Below, in pieces: positions 15,436-24,639 of a stretch of DNA of 64,000 nucleotides. Position numbers and translations under genes: made by a program. The stretch is from contig NZ_JACIJD010000017.1 of NCBI RefSeq assembly GCF_014199205.1, positions 1 through 64,000 on the forward strand, written 5' to 3'. Within the stretch, counting starts at the first letter, position 1. The number at the start of each line of letters is the position of its first letter. The stretch is from Muricoccus pecuniae (GTDB lineage: Bacteria; Pseudomonadota; Alphaproteobacteria; Acetobacterales; Acetobacteraceae). The notes under the pieces were generated by a model, which worked only from the letters and a program-made list of their open reading frames with translations, was not told where the DNA came from and searched no databases.

Positions 15436-17271
15436 ATGGACGCCCCCGCCACGGCACGCACCGCCCCGGCCACCCGCAGTGCGGAGGGGCTGGGCGGCCT
15501 GACCAACCCGCGCGTCTACCTCTCGCTGATCGCGCTGTCCCTGCTGCTGATCCTGCCGCTGGTCTCCGGCTCGTCATTCCTGATCCATGTGGCCGTGACG
15601 ATCTGCGTCTTCGCCGCCCTCGCTTCGGCCTGGAACATCATGGGCGGCTTCGCGGGGCAGCTCTCGCTCGGGCATGCCGTGTTCTATGGCATCGGGGGCT
15701 ACGGCACGGCGCTGCTCATTAAGCATTTCGGCCTCTCGCCCTGGATCGGCATGTGGCCGGCGGCGCTGCTGGCCGCGCTCGTCGGCGCCGCCATCGGCTA
15801 TCCCTGCTTCCGGCTGCGCGGGCCCTTCTTCACCCTGGCCACCATCGCCTTCCTCCAGGTCACGCGTCTGCTGGCCATCCATTTCGGCGACGTGACAGGA
15901 GGCGCGGCGGGGCTGATCGTGCCGCTCAACCCCGGCTGGGCCTGGATGATCTTCTACGAGAAGGTCAACTACCTCTACATCGCCTTCGGGCTGCTGCTGC
16001 TCGCGCTCGGCGCCTCCTGGTGGATCCGCAACTCGCGCCTCGGCTACGCGCTGATCGCGGTGCGGGAGCGGGAGGAGGCGGCGCTCGCCGCCGGCATCAA
16101 CAACAGCGGCGTGAAGCTGCGCGCCGTGATGGCCTCGGCCGGGCTGACGGCGCTGGTGGGCGCCTTCCACGCGATGTACCTCACCTTTCTCGAGCCCGAG
16201 ACGATGTTCTCGCTCACCCTCTCGATCGAGGTGGCGATGTACGCGCTGATCGGCGGCATCGGCACCGTCTCCGGCCCGCTGCTGGGCGCGCTGCTGGTGG
16301 TCCCGCTGGCCGAGGCGGCGCGCGGCTGGCTCGGCGGCCAGGCGAGCGGGCTGCACGGCTTCGTCTATGGCGCAGCGCTGGTGATCATCACCCTCACCAT
16401 GCCGGCGGGGCTGGTGGGCACCTTCGGCCGCCGCATCGGCGGATGGATCGACCGCCTGCCCGGCGGCGGCGCGGCGCCGGCCGTCGCGCCTCTCCTACCG
16501 CCGCGGCCGGTGGAGGGGCGTGCCGGCGAGACGGTGCTGGAGGGCCGGAACCTCGTCCGCCGCTTCGGCGGGCTGGTCGCCACGAACGACGTTTCCGTCA
16601 CGCTGCGCCGCGGCGAGATCCTGGGCATTATCGGGCCCAACGGCGCGGGCAAGACGACGCTGTTCAACCAGCTCTCGGGCTTCCTCGCGCCCAGCTCGGG
16701 CACGGTCGCGGTGCGCGGGCCGGACGGCGAGATGGCGGCGCCGCGCAACCCGGACGAGTTCGCGCGGCTCGGCGTCGGCCGCACCTTCCAGATCGTTCAG
16801 CCCTTCGGCAAGCTGACGGTGCTGGAGAACATCATGATCGGCGCTTTCCTGCGCCACTCCGGCGTGGCCGAGGCCCGCGCCGCGGCGCTGCGCGTCGCGC
16901 GGCAGGTGGGGTTAGAGGAGCTGGCCGAGGTGGAGGCGCGCAACCTGCCCATCGGCGGGCTGAAGCGGCTGGAGGTGGCGCGCACCCTGGCGACCGAGCC
17001 CTCGATCCTGCTGCTCGACGAGGTCATGGCCGGGCAGAGCCAGGCCGACACCCAGCGCATGGTCGCGCTGATCCGCGCCGTGCGCGACAGCGGCGTCAGC
17101 GTCATCGCCATCGAGCACAACATGCACGCCATCATGAGCATCTCGGACCGGATCGTCGTGATCGATTCCGGCCGCGTCATCGCGGAGGGCGAGCCGCGCG
17201 CCGTGGTGAGGGACCGCGCGGTGATCGAGGCCTATCTCGGGGAGGACTACGTCGATGCTCAGGGTCTCTGA
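15436..17271 (+). CDS. fused LivM-type permease and LivG-type ATPase
   Basis: The product is about 611 residues from ATG 15436. Residues about 30-345 are a LivM-type permease (ASAWNIMGGFAGQLSLGHAV, then GGIGTVSGPLLGALLVVPLA) with eight or so membrane spans. After a proline-rich linker at about 350-365, residues about 370-605 form a LivG-type ATPase: Walker A GPNGAGKTT, signature IGGLKRLEVART, Walker B ILLLDEVMAG and the H-loop IEHNMHAI. One polypeptide thus supplies two parts usually encoded by separate genes. No frameshift or spurious join is seen, since the linker reads cleanly. The last 17 bases overlap the start of the LivF gene. Confidence 0.93.
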   Translation: MDAPATARTAPATRSAEGLGGLTNPRVYLSLIALSLLLILPLVSGSSFLIHVAVTICVFAALASAWNIMGGFAGQLSLGHAVFYGIGGYGTALLIKHFGLSPWIGMWPAALLAALVGAAIGYPCFRLRGPFFTLATIAFLQVTRLLAIHFGDVTGGAAGLIVPLNPGWAWMIFYEKVNYLYIAFGLLLLALGASWWIRNSRLGYALIAVREREEAALAAGINNSGVKLRAVMASAGLTALVGAFHAMYLTFLEPETMFSLTLSIEVAMYALIGGIGTVSGPLLGALLVVPLAEAARGWLGGQASGLHGFVYGAALVIITLTMPAGLVGTFGRRIGGWIDRLPGGGAAPAVAPLLPPRPVEGRAGETVLEGRNLVRRFGGLVATNDVSVTLRRGEILGIIGPNGAGKTTLFNQLSGFLAPSSGTVAVRGPDGEMAAPRNPDEFARLGVGRTFQIVQPFGKLTVLENIMIGAFLRHSGVAEARAAALRVARQVGLEELAEVEARNLPIGGLKRLEVARTLATEPSILLLDEVMAGQSQADTQRMVALIRAVRDSGVSVIAIEHNMHAIMSISDRIVVIDSGRVIAEGEPRAVVRDRAVIEAYLGEDYVDAQGL

Positions 17272-17959
17272 CCTCTCCGCCGGATACGGCCGCACCACCA
17301 TCCTCCAGGGCCTGTCCCTGCGCGTGGAGGCGGGCGAGATCGTGACGCTGATCGGCGCCAACGGCGCGGGCAAGACGACGCTGCTGCGCGCCATCTCCGG
17401 CCTGATCCGCCCCAGCGCCGGGCGGATCGAGCTGGAGGGCCAGCGCATCGACGTGCTGAGCCCGGCCGAGATCGTCGGCCGCGGACTGGTCATGGTGCCG
17501 GAGGCGCGCCAGCTCTTTCCCGTCATGACCGTGCGGGACAACGTGCTGATGGGCTGCTACCACCCCGCGGCACGCGCGGGCGCCGCGCGGCGACTGGAGG
17601 AGGTGCTGGAGCTCTTCCCCCGCGTGCGGGAGCGCCTCTCGCAGATGGCCGGCTCCCTCTCGGGCGGGGAGCAGCAGATGGTGGCCATCGCGCGCGGGCT
17701 GATGGCCAATCCCCGGCTGCTGATGCTGGACGAGCCCTCCCTCGGCCTCGCGCCCATCATCGTGCAACAGATGTTCGGCATTGTGGAGCGGATCGCCGCG
17801 ATGGGCACCACCGTGCTGCTGGTGGAGCAGAAGGCCTTCCACGCGCTGAAGATCGCGGCCCGTGCCTATGTGATCGAGAACGGGCAGATCTCCGCGGAGA
17901 ACACCGGCCCGGCCCTTCTGGCCGACCCGCATGTGAAGACCGCCTATCTTGGCCTGTGA
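17255..17959 (+). CDS. ABC transporter ATPase, LivF type
   Basis: The 234-residue product carries Walker A (GANGAGKTT, about residues 36-44), the Q-loop region with MVPEARQLFPVMTV, the signature LSGGEQQMVAIARGL, Walker B LLMLDEPSLGLAP and the switch region LLVEQKAFHALK. It starts inside the end of the fused permease-ATPase gene, which implies coupled translation. Together with the LivG half of that protein it would form the ATPase pair energising uptake. Confidence 0.93.
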   Translation: MLRVSDLSAGYGRTTILQGLSLRVEAGEIVTLIGANGAGKTTLLRAISGLIRPSAGRIELEGQRIDVLSPAEIVGRGLVMVPEARQLFPVMTVRDNVLMGCYHPAARAGAARRLEEVLELFPRVRERLSQMAGSLSGGEQQMVAIARGLMANPRLLMLDEPSLGLAPIIVQQMFGIVERIAAMGTTVLLVEQKAFHALKIAARAYVIENGQISAENTGPALLADPHVKTAYLGL

Positions 17960-17969
17960 GGGCGCGGCG

Positions 17970-18767
17970 ATGACGGAGATCACCGGCCACACGCGCATCT
18001 GGGGAATCCTGGCGGACCCCATCCGCCAGGTGAAGACGCCGCAGGGGCTGAACGCGATCATGCGCGAGCGCGGCGTGGACGGGGTGATGGTGCCCGTGCA
18101 CGTGGCCGCCGCCGACCTGCGGGCGGTGGTGGACGGGCTGCGCCGCCAGCGGAACTTCCATGGCTTCATCGCCACCGTGCCGCACAAGACCGCCATGCTG
18201 GACCTCTGCGACGAGGTGGGCGAGGCCGCGCGCCGGATCGGCGCCGTCAACGCCGTGCGGCAGGAAGGGGGGCGGCTGATCGGCGCGATGCTGGACGGGG
18301 AGGGGTTCTTGGCCGGGCTGCGCCAGGCCGGGATCGAGCCGGCGGGGATGCGCGCCTATCTGGCAGGGGCCGGCGGCGCGGCGAACGCGATCGCCTTCGC
18401 CCTGGCGGAGGCGGGCGTCGCGCAGCTCACCATCGCCAACCGCACGCGGGCACGCGCGGAGGCACTGCACGATCGCCTGGCGGCGGGGTATCCGGGCCTG
18501 CCCGTCGCCCTGGGCGATGCGGAGCCCGCCGGGCACGATCTCCTGGTGAACGCCACCTCGCTCGGCCTCGCCGAGGGCGATCCGCTTCCCTTCTCCGTGG
18601 CCCGGCTGGGGGGAGGGGAGATCGTCGCTGAGATCATCATGCAGCCCGAGGTGACGCCGGTCCTGGCCGCCGCCGCCGCGCGCGGCTGCCGCATCCATCC
18701 CGGCCGCCCCATGCTGGAGGGGCAACTGCGGCTGATGGCCGATTTCCTCGGCATGACCCCCGCATGA
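17970..18767 (+). CDS. shikimate dehydrogenase-like (AroE paralogue)
   Basis: The product is 265 residues from ATG 17970, ten bases after livF. The AroE fold is clear: the catalytic-lysine motif TVPHKTAMLDLCD, AVNAVRQE, the NADP site AGAGGAANAIAFALAEAG with NRTRARAEAL, and HPGRPMLEGQ near the end. Two substrate motifs are altered. The usual GxPxxHSxSP region reads GILADPIRQVKTPQG, and the usual NTDxxG region reads MLDGEG. It is therefore unlikely to be the housekeeping biosynthetic enzyme. Its place between a transporter and a GMC oxidoreductase suggests a catabolic polyol, quinate-like or hydroxyacid dehydrogenase. Confidence 0.85.
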   Translation: MTEITGHTRIWGILADPIRQVKTPQGLNAIMRERGVDGVMVPVHVAAADLRAVVDGLRRQRNFHGFIATVPHKTAMLDLCDEVGEAARRIGAVNAVRQEGGRLIGAMLDGEGFLAGLRQAGIEPAGMRAYLAGAGGAANAIAFALAEAGVAQLTIANRTRARAEALHDRLAAGYPGLPVALGDAEPAGHDLLVNATSLGLAEGDPLPFSVARLGGGEIVAEIIMQPEVTPVLAAAAARGCRIHPGRPMLEGQLRLMADFLGMTPA

Positions 18768-20365
18768 CGAACCCCGCGGAGAGCTTCGACTACGTGATCG
18801 TCGGCGGCGGCACAGCGGGCTGCGTGCTGGCGAACCGGCTGAGCGAGGACCCCCGCCGCACCGTGCTGCTGCTCGAGGCGGGCGGCCGCGACAACGGATT
18901 CTGGGTGCCGATCCCCGCCGGCTTCAGCAAGCTGCTGGTGGGCGGCCGCTACAACTGGCGCTTCGAGACGGAGCCGGAGCCGAACACGCATGGCCGCCGC
19001 ATTGTGGTGCCGCGCGGCAAGGGCCTCGGCGGCTCCACGCTGATCAACGGCATGATCTTCGTGCGCGGCCAGGCGCTGGACTTCGACGGCTGGGCGCAGA
19101 TGGGCAACCGCGGCTGGAGCTTCGCCGACGTGCTGCCCTATTTCCGCAAGCTGGAGCGCTTCGAGGACGGCGCGAGCGAGTGGCGCGGCGGCGACGGCCC
19201 GATGAACGTCATTCGCGTAAGCGAGCGCAATCCCCTAGCCGACGCCTTCATCGAGGCGGGCGTGCAGTCCGGCTTCCCGCGCAACCCCGACTACAACGGC
19301 GGGGATCAGGAAGGCTTCGGCTACTACCAGGTGAACCAGAGGAACGGCCGGCGCTGGAGCGCGGCGGAGGCCTATCTGCGCCCCGTGCTGTCCCGCCCCA
19401 ACCTCGCGGTCCGGACGGATGCCCATGCGCTGGGCCTCCTGCTGGAGGAAGGGCGCGTCACCGGCCTGCGCTACCGCCAGGGGGGTGACGAGAAAAAGGT
19501 TACAGCCCGCGCCGAGGTGGTGCTGGCGGCGGGGGCTGTGCAGTCGCCGCACCTGCTGGAGCTCTCGGGCATCGGCAATCCGGAGGTGCTGGCGGGTGCC
19601 GGCGTGCCGGTGCGGCACGCGCTGCCCGGCGTCGGCCGCAACTACCGGGATCACTACGCCACGCGCATGAACTGGCGCGTGACGATGCCGATCACGCTCA
19701 ACGAGATGACCCGCGGCTGGGGGCTGGTGAAGGGCGTGGCGCAGTACTTCCTGTCGCGCAAGGGCATCCTCACCCTCGGCACCGGCATGGCCCACGGCTT
19801 CGTCCGCACGCGGCCGGAACTCGCCACACCCGATGTGCAGTACTTCTTCATGCACGCCAGCTACGCCAACGCCGCGGACCGCCGGCTGGACAAGGAGCCG
19901 GGCATGACGATCGGCGTGACCCAGCTCCGCCCGGAATCGCGCGGCACCATCCATCTCCGCTCGCCCGATCCGCGCCAGCCGCCCGCCATCCGCCCCAACT
20001 TCCTCGCCACGGCCATGGACCAGGAGACGATGGTGCGCGGCATGCAGCTCGCCCGGCGGATCATGGGGCAGGCGGCCATGGCGCCCTATGTGGCGCGCGA
20101 GTTGAATCCGGGGCCGGATGTGCGGGAGGACGCGGACTGGCTCGACTTCGCCCGCCGCAACGGCCAGACCATCTACCACCCCGTCGGGACCTGCAGCATG
20201 GGCCACGGGCCGGAGGCGGTGGTGGACGACAGGCTGCGCCTGCACGGGCTGCGAGGCCTGCGCGTGGTGGACGCATCGGTGATGCCGACGGAGGTGTCCG
20301 GGAACACGCAGGCGGCGGTGCTGATGATCGCCGAGAAGGGCGCGGACCTGATCCGCGGCGGATGA
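18764..20365 (+). CDS. GMC-family FAD oxidoreductase (choline dehydrogenase-like)
   Basis: The 533-residue product begins at ATG 18764, overlapping the previous stop as ATGA. The FAD site is DYVIVGGGTAGCVLANRL. The first GMC signature is PRGKGLGGSTLINGMIFVRG, and the second is in GAVQSPHLLELSGIGNP. The catalytic histidine region reads IYHPVGTCSMG, and the C-terminal asparagine-histidine type region VSGNTQAAVLMIAEKGADL. Such enzymes oxidise primary or secondary alcohols, passing electrons to the respiratory chain or to oxygen. No signal peptide is present. It is the last gene of the transporter operon and probably starts degradation of the imported alcohol. Confidence 0.92.
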   Translation: MTNPAESFDYVIVGGGTAGCVLANRLSEDPRRTVLLLEAGGRDNGFWVPIPAGFSKLLVGGRYNWRFETEPEPNTHGRRIVVPRGKGLGGSTLINGMIFVRGQALDFDGWAQMGNRGWSFADVLPYFRKLERFEDGASEWRGGDGPMNVIRVSERNPLADAFIEAGVQSGFPRNPDYNGGDQEGFGYYQVNQRNGRRWSAAEAYLRPVLSRPNLAVRTDAHALGLLLEEGRVTGLRYRQGGDEKKVTARAEVVLAAGAVQSPHLLELSGIGNPEVLAGAGVPVRHALPGVGRNYRDHYATRMNWRVTMPITLNEMTRGWGLVKGVAQYFLSRKGILTLGTGMAHGFVRTRPELATPDVQYFFMHASYANAADRRLDKEPGMTIGVTQLRPESRGTIHLRSPDPRQPPAIRPNFLATAMDQETMVRGMQLARRIMGQAAMAPYVARELNPGPDVREDADWLDFARRNGQTIYHPVGTCSMGHGPEAVVDDRLRLHGLRGLRVVDASVMPTEVSGNTQAAVLMIAEKGADLIRGG

Positions 20366-20644
20366 GGGAAACGGAGGATATCGTGCCAGCGATGAGCCCA
20401 CCCGGCCTCAACGAACTTGACCCCGAGGGCCTTCGCCAACCAAGCTCAACCAATCCGAGAGATTGCGTAGGCTGCAGGCCGAGGCAGGGGAGCGGAGAGG
20501 TGCGCGACAGCGAGATGCGGCCCCCTTCCGTTCCATCCACATTCCCGAAGAGGAATGGGAGCCAGTCGGCCATGATCCACTGACACGGACGAATTGATAG
20601 ATCCAAGCCGGAACCAACCGGCAGGACTCCTTGGAGGAAGCGCC
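20366..20644. other. intergenic region before second ABC operon
   Basis: About 280 bp of less GC-rich DNA. No gene or known element is recognised. It ends with GGAGG at 20633-20637, the ribosome binding site of the next gene. The promoter of the second operon should lie here. Confidence 0.45.
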
Positions 20645-21970
20645 ATGCACGAATCATCCCCGCTCACCCGCCGCGGCATGCTCGCCGCCGGCTTCGGATC
20701 GGTCCTGCTGCCCGGCAGCCTGTCGGCGCAAGCGCCTGCGCAGAAGCCGTCCGAGTTGAAGATCGGCATCACGACATTCCTCTCCGGACCCGCCTCCGTC
20801 TTCGGCGTGCCCGGCCGCAACGCGGCGGAGATGCTGGCCGAGGAGGTCAACCGCGAGGGCGGCATCGGCGGCGTGCCCGTCCGGCTGTTCTTCGTGGACG
20901 AGGGGCCGGGGATCGACCACCTCGTGGGCGAGTTCCGCCGCCTCGTGCAGAACGAGCGGGTGGACGTGATGTTCGCTTCCATCTCCTCCGGCTCCTGCCT
21001 CGCCTGCACGCCGCTGGCCGAGGAGCTGCGGAAGGTGACGGTGCTGTGGGATTGCGGCAGCCAACGCATCTTCGAGGAGAACTCCTACAAGTACGCCTTC
21101 CGCAGCCAGGCGAACTCGACCGGCGAGGTCATGGCCGCGCTGCTCTATCTCCTGAAGCACAAGCCCGACTTCCGCTCGATCGCCGTGGTGAACCAGGACT
21201 ACGCCTGGGGCCGGGACTCCTGGGAGATCTGGAAGACGGGGATGGATGTGCTCAAGCCCGGCGTGCGCGTCGCGGCGGAGCTCTTCCCCCGCTTCGGCGC
21301 CACGGACTTCTCCGCCGAGGTGACGCGGCTGCTGGCGCTGCGCCCGGACATCATCCTCAACACGAGCTGGGGCGGCGACCTCGACACCTTCATCCGCCAG
21401 GCGGCGGAGCGGCGGCTGTTCGAGCGCTCGACCTTCGTCATGCCGCTCGCCGAGTCATCGCTGGAGCGCGTCGGCCGGCTGCTCCCGCCGGGGCACATTG
21501 TCGGCAGCCGCGGGGACCACTGGCACCAGCACCCCAGGCCCGCGAACCCGCAGGCGCTGCAGCGCTTCGTGGAGAACTACCGCAGCCGCTTCAACGCCTA
21601 TCCGATCTACCCGACCTACCACATGGCGCAGGCCTTCAGCGCGCTGCGCGCCGCCTATGCCAAGGCGATCGCCGGGAACGGCGGCAACTGGCCGTCCGAC
21701 CTCCAGCTCGCCGGCGCCTTCCCCGGGCTTGAGTTCGACAGCCCCACGGCCCGGCTCCGCATCCGCGAGGACGGGCAGGGGATGGAGCCCCAGCTCATCG
21801 GCACGACGGTGCAGGACGACCGCTTCCCCTTCCCAGTGATGGACCGGATGGTGATCTTCCCGCCCGAGATGGTCATGCCGCCGGTGGGGCAGAAGAGCCT
21901 GGCCTGGATCCGCACCCTGAATGCCGATGTGGTGTCGCGCGTGCCGGACCCCGTCCGCCCGGCCGGCTGA
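20645..21970 (+). CDS. ABC transporter periplasmic binding protein (second liv-type operon)
   Basis: The product is 441 residues from ATG 20645, seven bases after GGAGG. The signal peptide is of twin-arginine type (PLTRRGMLAAGFGSVLLPGS, then LSAQ). The mature protein follows the Leu/Ile/Val-binding fold with LKIGITTFLSGPASVFGVPG, EEVNREGGIGGVPVRLFFVD and VNQDYAWGRDSWE. It is only distantly like the binding protein at 13251, so the ligand probably differs. It leads a five-gene operon with separate permease and ATPase genes. Confidence 0.92.
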   Translation: MHESSPLTRRGMLAAGFGSVLLPGSLSAQAPAQKPSELKIGITTFLSGPASVFGVPGRNAAEMLAEEVNREGGIGGVPVRLFFVDEGPGIDHLVGEFRRLVQNERVDVMFASISSGSCLACTPLAEELRKVTVLWDCGSQRIFEENSYKYAFRSQANSTGEVMAALLYLLKHKPDFRSIAVVNQDYAWGRDSWEIWKTGMDVLKPGVRVAAELFPRFGATDFSAEVTRLLALRPDIILNTSWGGDLDTFIRQAAERRLFERSTFVMPLAESSLERVGRLLPPGHIVGSRGDHWHQHPRPANPQALQRFVENYRSRFNAYPIYPTYHMAQAFSALRAAYAKAIAGNGGNWPSDLQLAGAFPGLEFDSPTARLRIREDGQGMEPQLIGTTVQDDRFPFPVMDRMVIFPPEMVMPPVGQKSLAWIRTLNADVVSRVPDPVRPAG

Positions 21971-21983
21971 CGGGGACCGACAC

Positions 21984-22919
21984 ATGGGTGAATGGTTCGA
22001 ACAGAACGGCGCGCTCCTCGGCCTCGCGCTGCTGGACGGCATCGCGAGCGCCGCGCTGATCTTCATGGTGGCCGTCGGGCTCAACCTCGTCTTCGGCGTG
22101 CTGCGCGTGCTCAACGTCGCGCATGGCAGCTTCTTCGCCATCGGCGCCTATGCGGCGGCCTCGCTGGGCCTCTTCCTGGCCTCGGCGGGCCTGCCCGCCT
22201 GGGCCTCGCTCCTGGCCATCCTCCTGGCCGCCGTGCTGACGGGGCTGACCCTGGGCCCGCTGATCGAGCGCTTCCTCCTCCGCCGCATCTACGCGGAGGA
22301 GTCGGTGCTGCAGCTCCTCGTCACCTTCGCGCTGTTCATGATCCTGGAGGATGCGCAGAAGCTCCTCTGGGGCGTGCAGCCCGTCTCCTTCAGCGGGCCC
22401 GTGTCCATGATGGGCACGGTGGACGTGCCCTTCGCGGGCGACGTGATCCCCTACAACACCTACCAGGTGATTCTGCTGCCCGCGATCGCGCTGCTCACCC
22501 TTGTCGGCCTCGCGCTGTTCCTGCGACGCACGCTCACGGGGAGGGTCATCGTCGCCGTCACCCTCGACCGCGAGGCGGCGACGGCGATGGGGATCGATGC
22601 CGGCCGCATCTATCTCCTCACCTTCGCCTTCGGGGCCGTGCTGGCCGCGCTCGGCGGGGCGCTCTCGGCACCCACCGCCTCCCTCGTGCCGGGCGTCGGC
22701 GCCTCCACCATCGTGCTCTCCTTCGCCGTGGTGGCGACGGCGGGGCTGGGGCAGATCGAGGGCGCGGCGCTCACCGCGTTGATGATCGGCATCGGCCGCT
22801 CCGTCGCCGTGACCTTCGAGCCGGAGCTGGAGGTGGTGGTCCCCTACCTCATCATGGTCGCCGTGCTGCTCGTGCGGCCGCAGGGTCTGTTCGGGGTGCC
22901 GGAGACGCGACGGATATGA
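21984..22919 (+). CDS. ABC transporter permease, LivH type (second operon)
   Basis: The 311-residue membrane protein has the family string FGVLRVLNVAHGSFFAIGAY near residue 35-55 and about eight hydrophobic segments, ending with LLVRPQGLFGVPE. ATG 21984 is 13 bases after the binding protein stop, and its own stop overlaps the next start as ATGA. It forms half of the transmembrane channel of this importer. Confidence 0.92.
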   Translation: MGEWFEQNGALLGLALLDGIASAALIFMVAVGLNLVFGVLRVLNVAHGSFFAIGAYAAASLGLFLASAGLPAWASLLAILLAAVLTGLTLGPLIERFLLRRIYAEESVLQLLVTFALFMILEDAQKLLWGVQPVSFSGPVSMMGTVDVPFAGDVIPYNTYQVILLPAIALLTLVGLALFLRRTLTGRVIVAVTLDREAATAMGIDAGRIYLLTFAFGAVLAALGGALSAPTASLVPGVGASTIVLSFAVVATAGLGQIEGAALTALMIGIGRSVAVTFEPELEVVVPYLIMVAVLLVRPQGLFGVPETRRI

Positions 22920-23860
22920 CCCTTCGCCGCACCGAGATCCTGCTCGCCCTTCTCCTCGCCGCCGCCCTCATCCTCGCCGCCCTCTCGACGCCCTGGCTGC
23001 GCTTCGTCCTGACCATCGCGCTGGCCAAGGGCGTCGCGGTGCTGGGCATTCTCCTGCTGCTGCGCGCCGGGCAGGTGAGCTTCGGCCATGCGCTCTACGT
23101 CGCGCTCGGCGCCTATGCGGTGGCCTTCCTCGCGCCATCCATGCCCGAGGCGTCGCTGCTGCTCCCGGCCGCGGCCGCCCTGGCCGGTGCCGTCGGCCTG
23201 CTGGTCGGGCTCTTCGTCTCGCGCTACCGCGAGATCTTCTTCGGCATGCTGAACCTCGCGCTCAGCATGGTCTTCTACTCCGTGCTGGAGAAGCTCTACC
23301 ACATCACCAAGGGCACGGACGGCATCCGCGTGCCGGCGATCACCGTGCTCGGCCAGCCGCTGGAGGGCGCGACCTATGGCTGGGCGGTGTTCGGCATCGC
23401 GCTCGCGCTCGCCTTCCTCTTTGGCCTCTTCGTCCGCGCCTATCTCGCCTCGCCGATGGGCCAGGCCCTCGCGGCGATCAAGACGCGCGAGACCCGGCTG
23501 GACTTCATGGGCGTCTCGCCGCGCCAGATCCTCCTCTCCGCCTATGTGCTCTCGGCGGTCATGGCCGGCTGCGCGGGAGCGCTGATCGCGATGGCGACGC
23601 GCCACGTCACGCCGCTGCTCGCCTACTGGACAGCGTCCGGCGAGCTCGTCTTCATCGCCGTGCTCGGCGGCGCGGGAGGCGTGCTCGGCCCCTTCCTCGG
23701 CGCCATCACCTTCGAGCTGGTGCGCGTCTACGCCGCGGCCACGGTGGCGGATGCGTGGCAGATGATCCTCGGCACGGTGCTGCTGCTGGTCATCCTCTTC
23801 GCCCGCGGCGGCATCTGGGGCCTCGTCGCCTCGTGGCTGGGCCGGAGGCGCGCAGCATGA
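22916..23860 (+). CDS. ABC transporter permease, LivM type (second operon)
   Basis: The 314-residue membrane protein starts with MTLRRTEILLALLLAAALIL and carries RAGQVSFGHALYVALGAYAV, the LivM family string, with further segments through LGGAGGVLGPFLGAITFEL. Both ends overlap neighbouring genes by four bases (ATGA), typical of a tight operon. Unlike the first operon, the ATPase is encoded separately. Confidence 0.92.
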   Translation: MTLRRTEILLALLLAAALILAALSTPWLRFVLTIALAKGVAVLGILLLLRAGQVSFGHALYVALGAYAVAFLAPSMPEASLLLPAAAALAGAVGLLVGLFVSRYREIFFGMLNLALSMVFYSVLEKLYHITKGTDGIRVPAITVLGQPLEGATYGWAVFGIALALAFLFGLFVRAYLASPMGQALAAIKTRETRLDFMGVSPRQILLSAYVLSAVMAGCAGALIAMATRHVTPLLAYWTASGELVFIAVLGGAGGVLGPFLGAITFELVRVYAAATVADAWQMILGTVLLLVILFARGGIWGLVASWLGRRRAA

Positions 23861-24639
23861 GCACCCTCCTGGAGGCCCGGGGCCTGCGGCTGGCCTTCGG
23901 CGGCGTGAAAGCCGCTGACGGCATCGACCTCTCGGTGGCGAAGGGGGAGTTCCTGGCCATCATCGGCCCGAACGGCGCGGGCAAGACCACCTTCATCAAC
24001 ATGACCACCGGCTACCTGCGCCCTCAGGGCGGCCAGATCCTCTACGACGGCGCCGACATCACCGGCCGCCGGCCGCGGGAGATCGTGCGGCGGGGCATCG
24101 CCCGCTCCTTCCAGCTGCCGCAGCTCTTCTCCGAGCACACGGTGGAGGAGAACGCGGCGCTCGCCATCGCCGCCCGGGACGGCATCTGGTCCCCCCTCCG
24201 GCCCCTGCTCCGCCCGGCCTGGCGGGAGGAGGCGAGGGAGCTGCTGGACCGCTTCGGCCTCCTTCCCATCGCGGACCGCCGCGCCGACGCGCTGAACGAG
24301 GGGACGCGCAAGCTGGCCGACATCGCCATGGCCGTGGCGCTCCGCCCCCGCGTGCTGCTGATGGACGAGCCGACCAGCGGCGTCGCCGCCTCCGAGAAGA
24401 TGGCGGTGGTGGAGACGCTGGCGCGCGTGCTGCGGGGCGCGGGCGTCACCGCCGTCTTCGTGGAGCACGACATGGACGTGGTGGAGCGCTTCGCCGACCG
24501 CGTGGCCGTCTGGGCGCAGGGGCGGATCGCCGCGCTGGGCTCGCCCGCGCAGGTTCTGGCCGACCCGGAGGTGCAGCGCAACGTCATCGGCATCGGGCGG
24601 CCGGGCCGCGCCGGGGTGGAGGGGCCTGCCCATGCTTGA
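23857..24639 (+). CDS. ABC transporter ATPase, LivG type (second operon)
   Basis: The 260-residue product has Walker A GPNGAGKTT, the Q-loop region IARSFQLPQLFSEHTVEENA, Walker B VLLMDEPTSGVAASE and the H-loop VFVEHDMDVVERF. The signature region reads LNEGTRKLADIAMAVAL, a departure from the usual LSxGQ form but within the variation of the LivG group. It overlaps the LivM gene by four bases and the LivF gene by eight. Confidence 0.92.
   Translation: MSTLLEARGLRLAFGGVKAADGIDLSVAKGEFLAIIGPNGAGKTTFINMTTGYLRPQGGQILYDGADITGRRPREIVRRGIARSFQLPQLFSEHTVEENAALAIAARDGIWSPLRPLLRPAWREEARELLDRFGLLPIADRRADALNEGTRKLADIAMAVALRPRVLLMDEPTSGVAASEKMAVVETLARVLRGAGVTAVFVEHDMDVVERFADRVAVWAQGRIAALGSPAQVLADPEVQRNVIGIGRPGRAGVEGPAHA

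Noticed and set aside
14058-15506. Long minus-strand open frame over the liv genes (and similar long frames at 52123-53592, 53881-55518, 30223-31665 and 11630-13126)
   Set aside because: These are shadows of real genes in very GC-rich DNA. Their composition is rich in Arg, Gly, His, Gln or Asp without domains, and the opposite strand carries well-recognised proteins over the same range.
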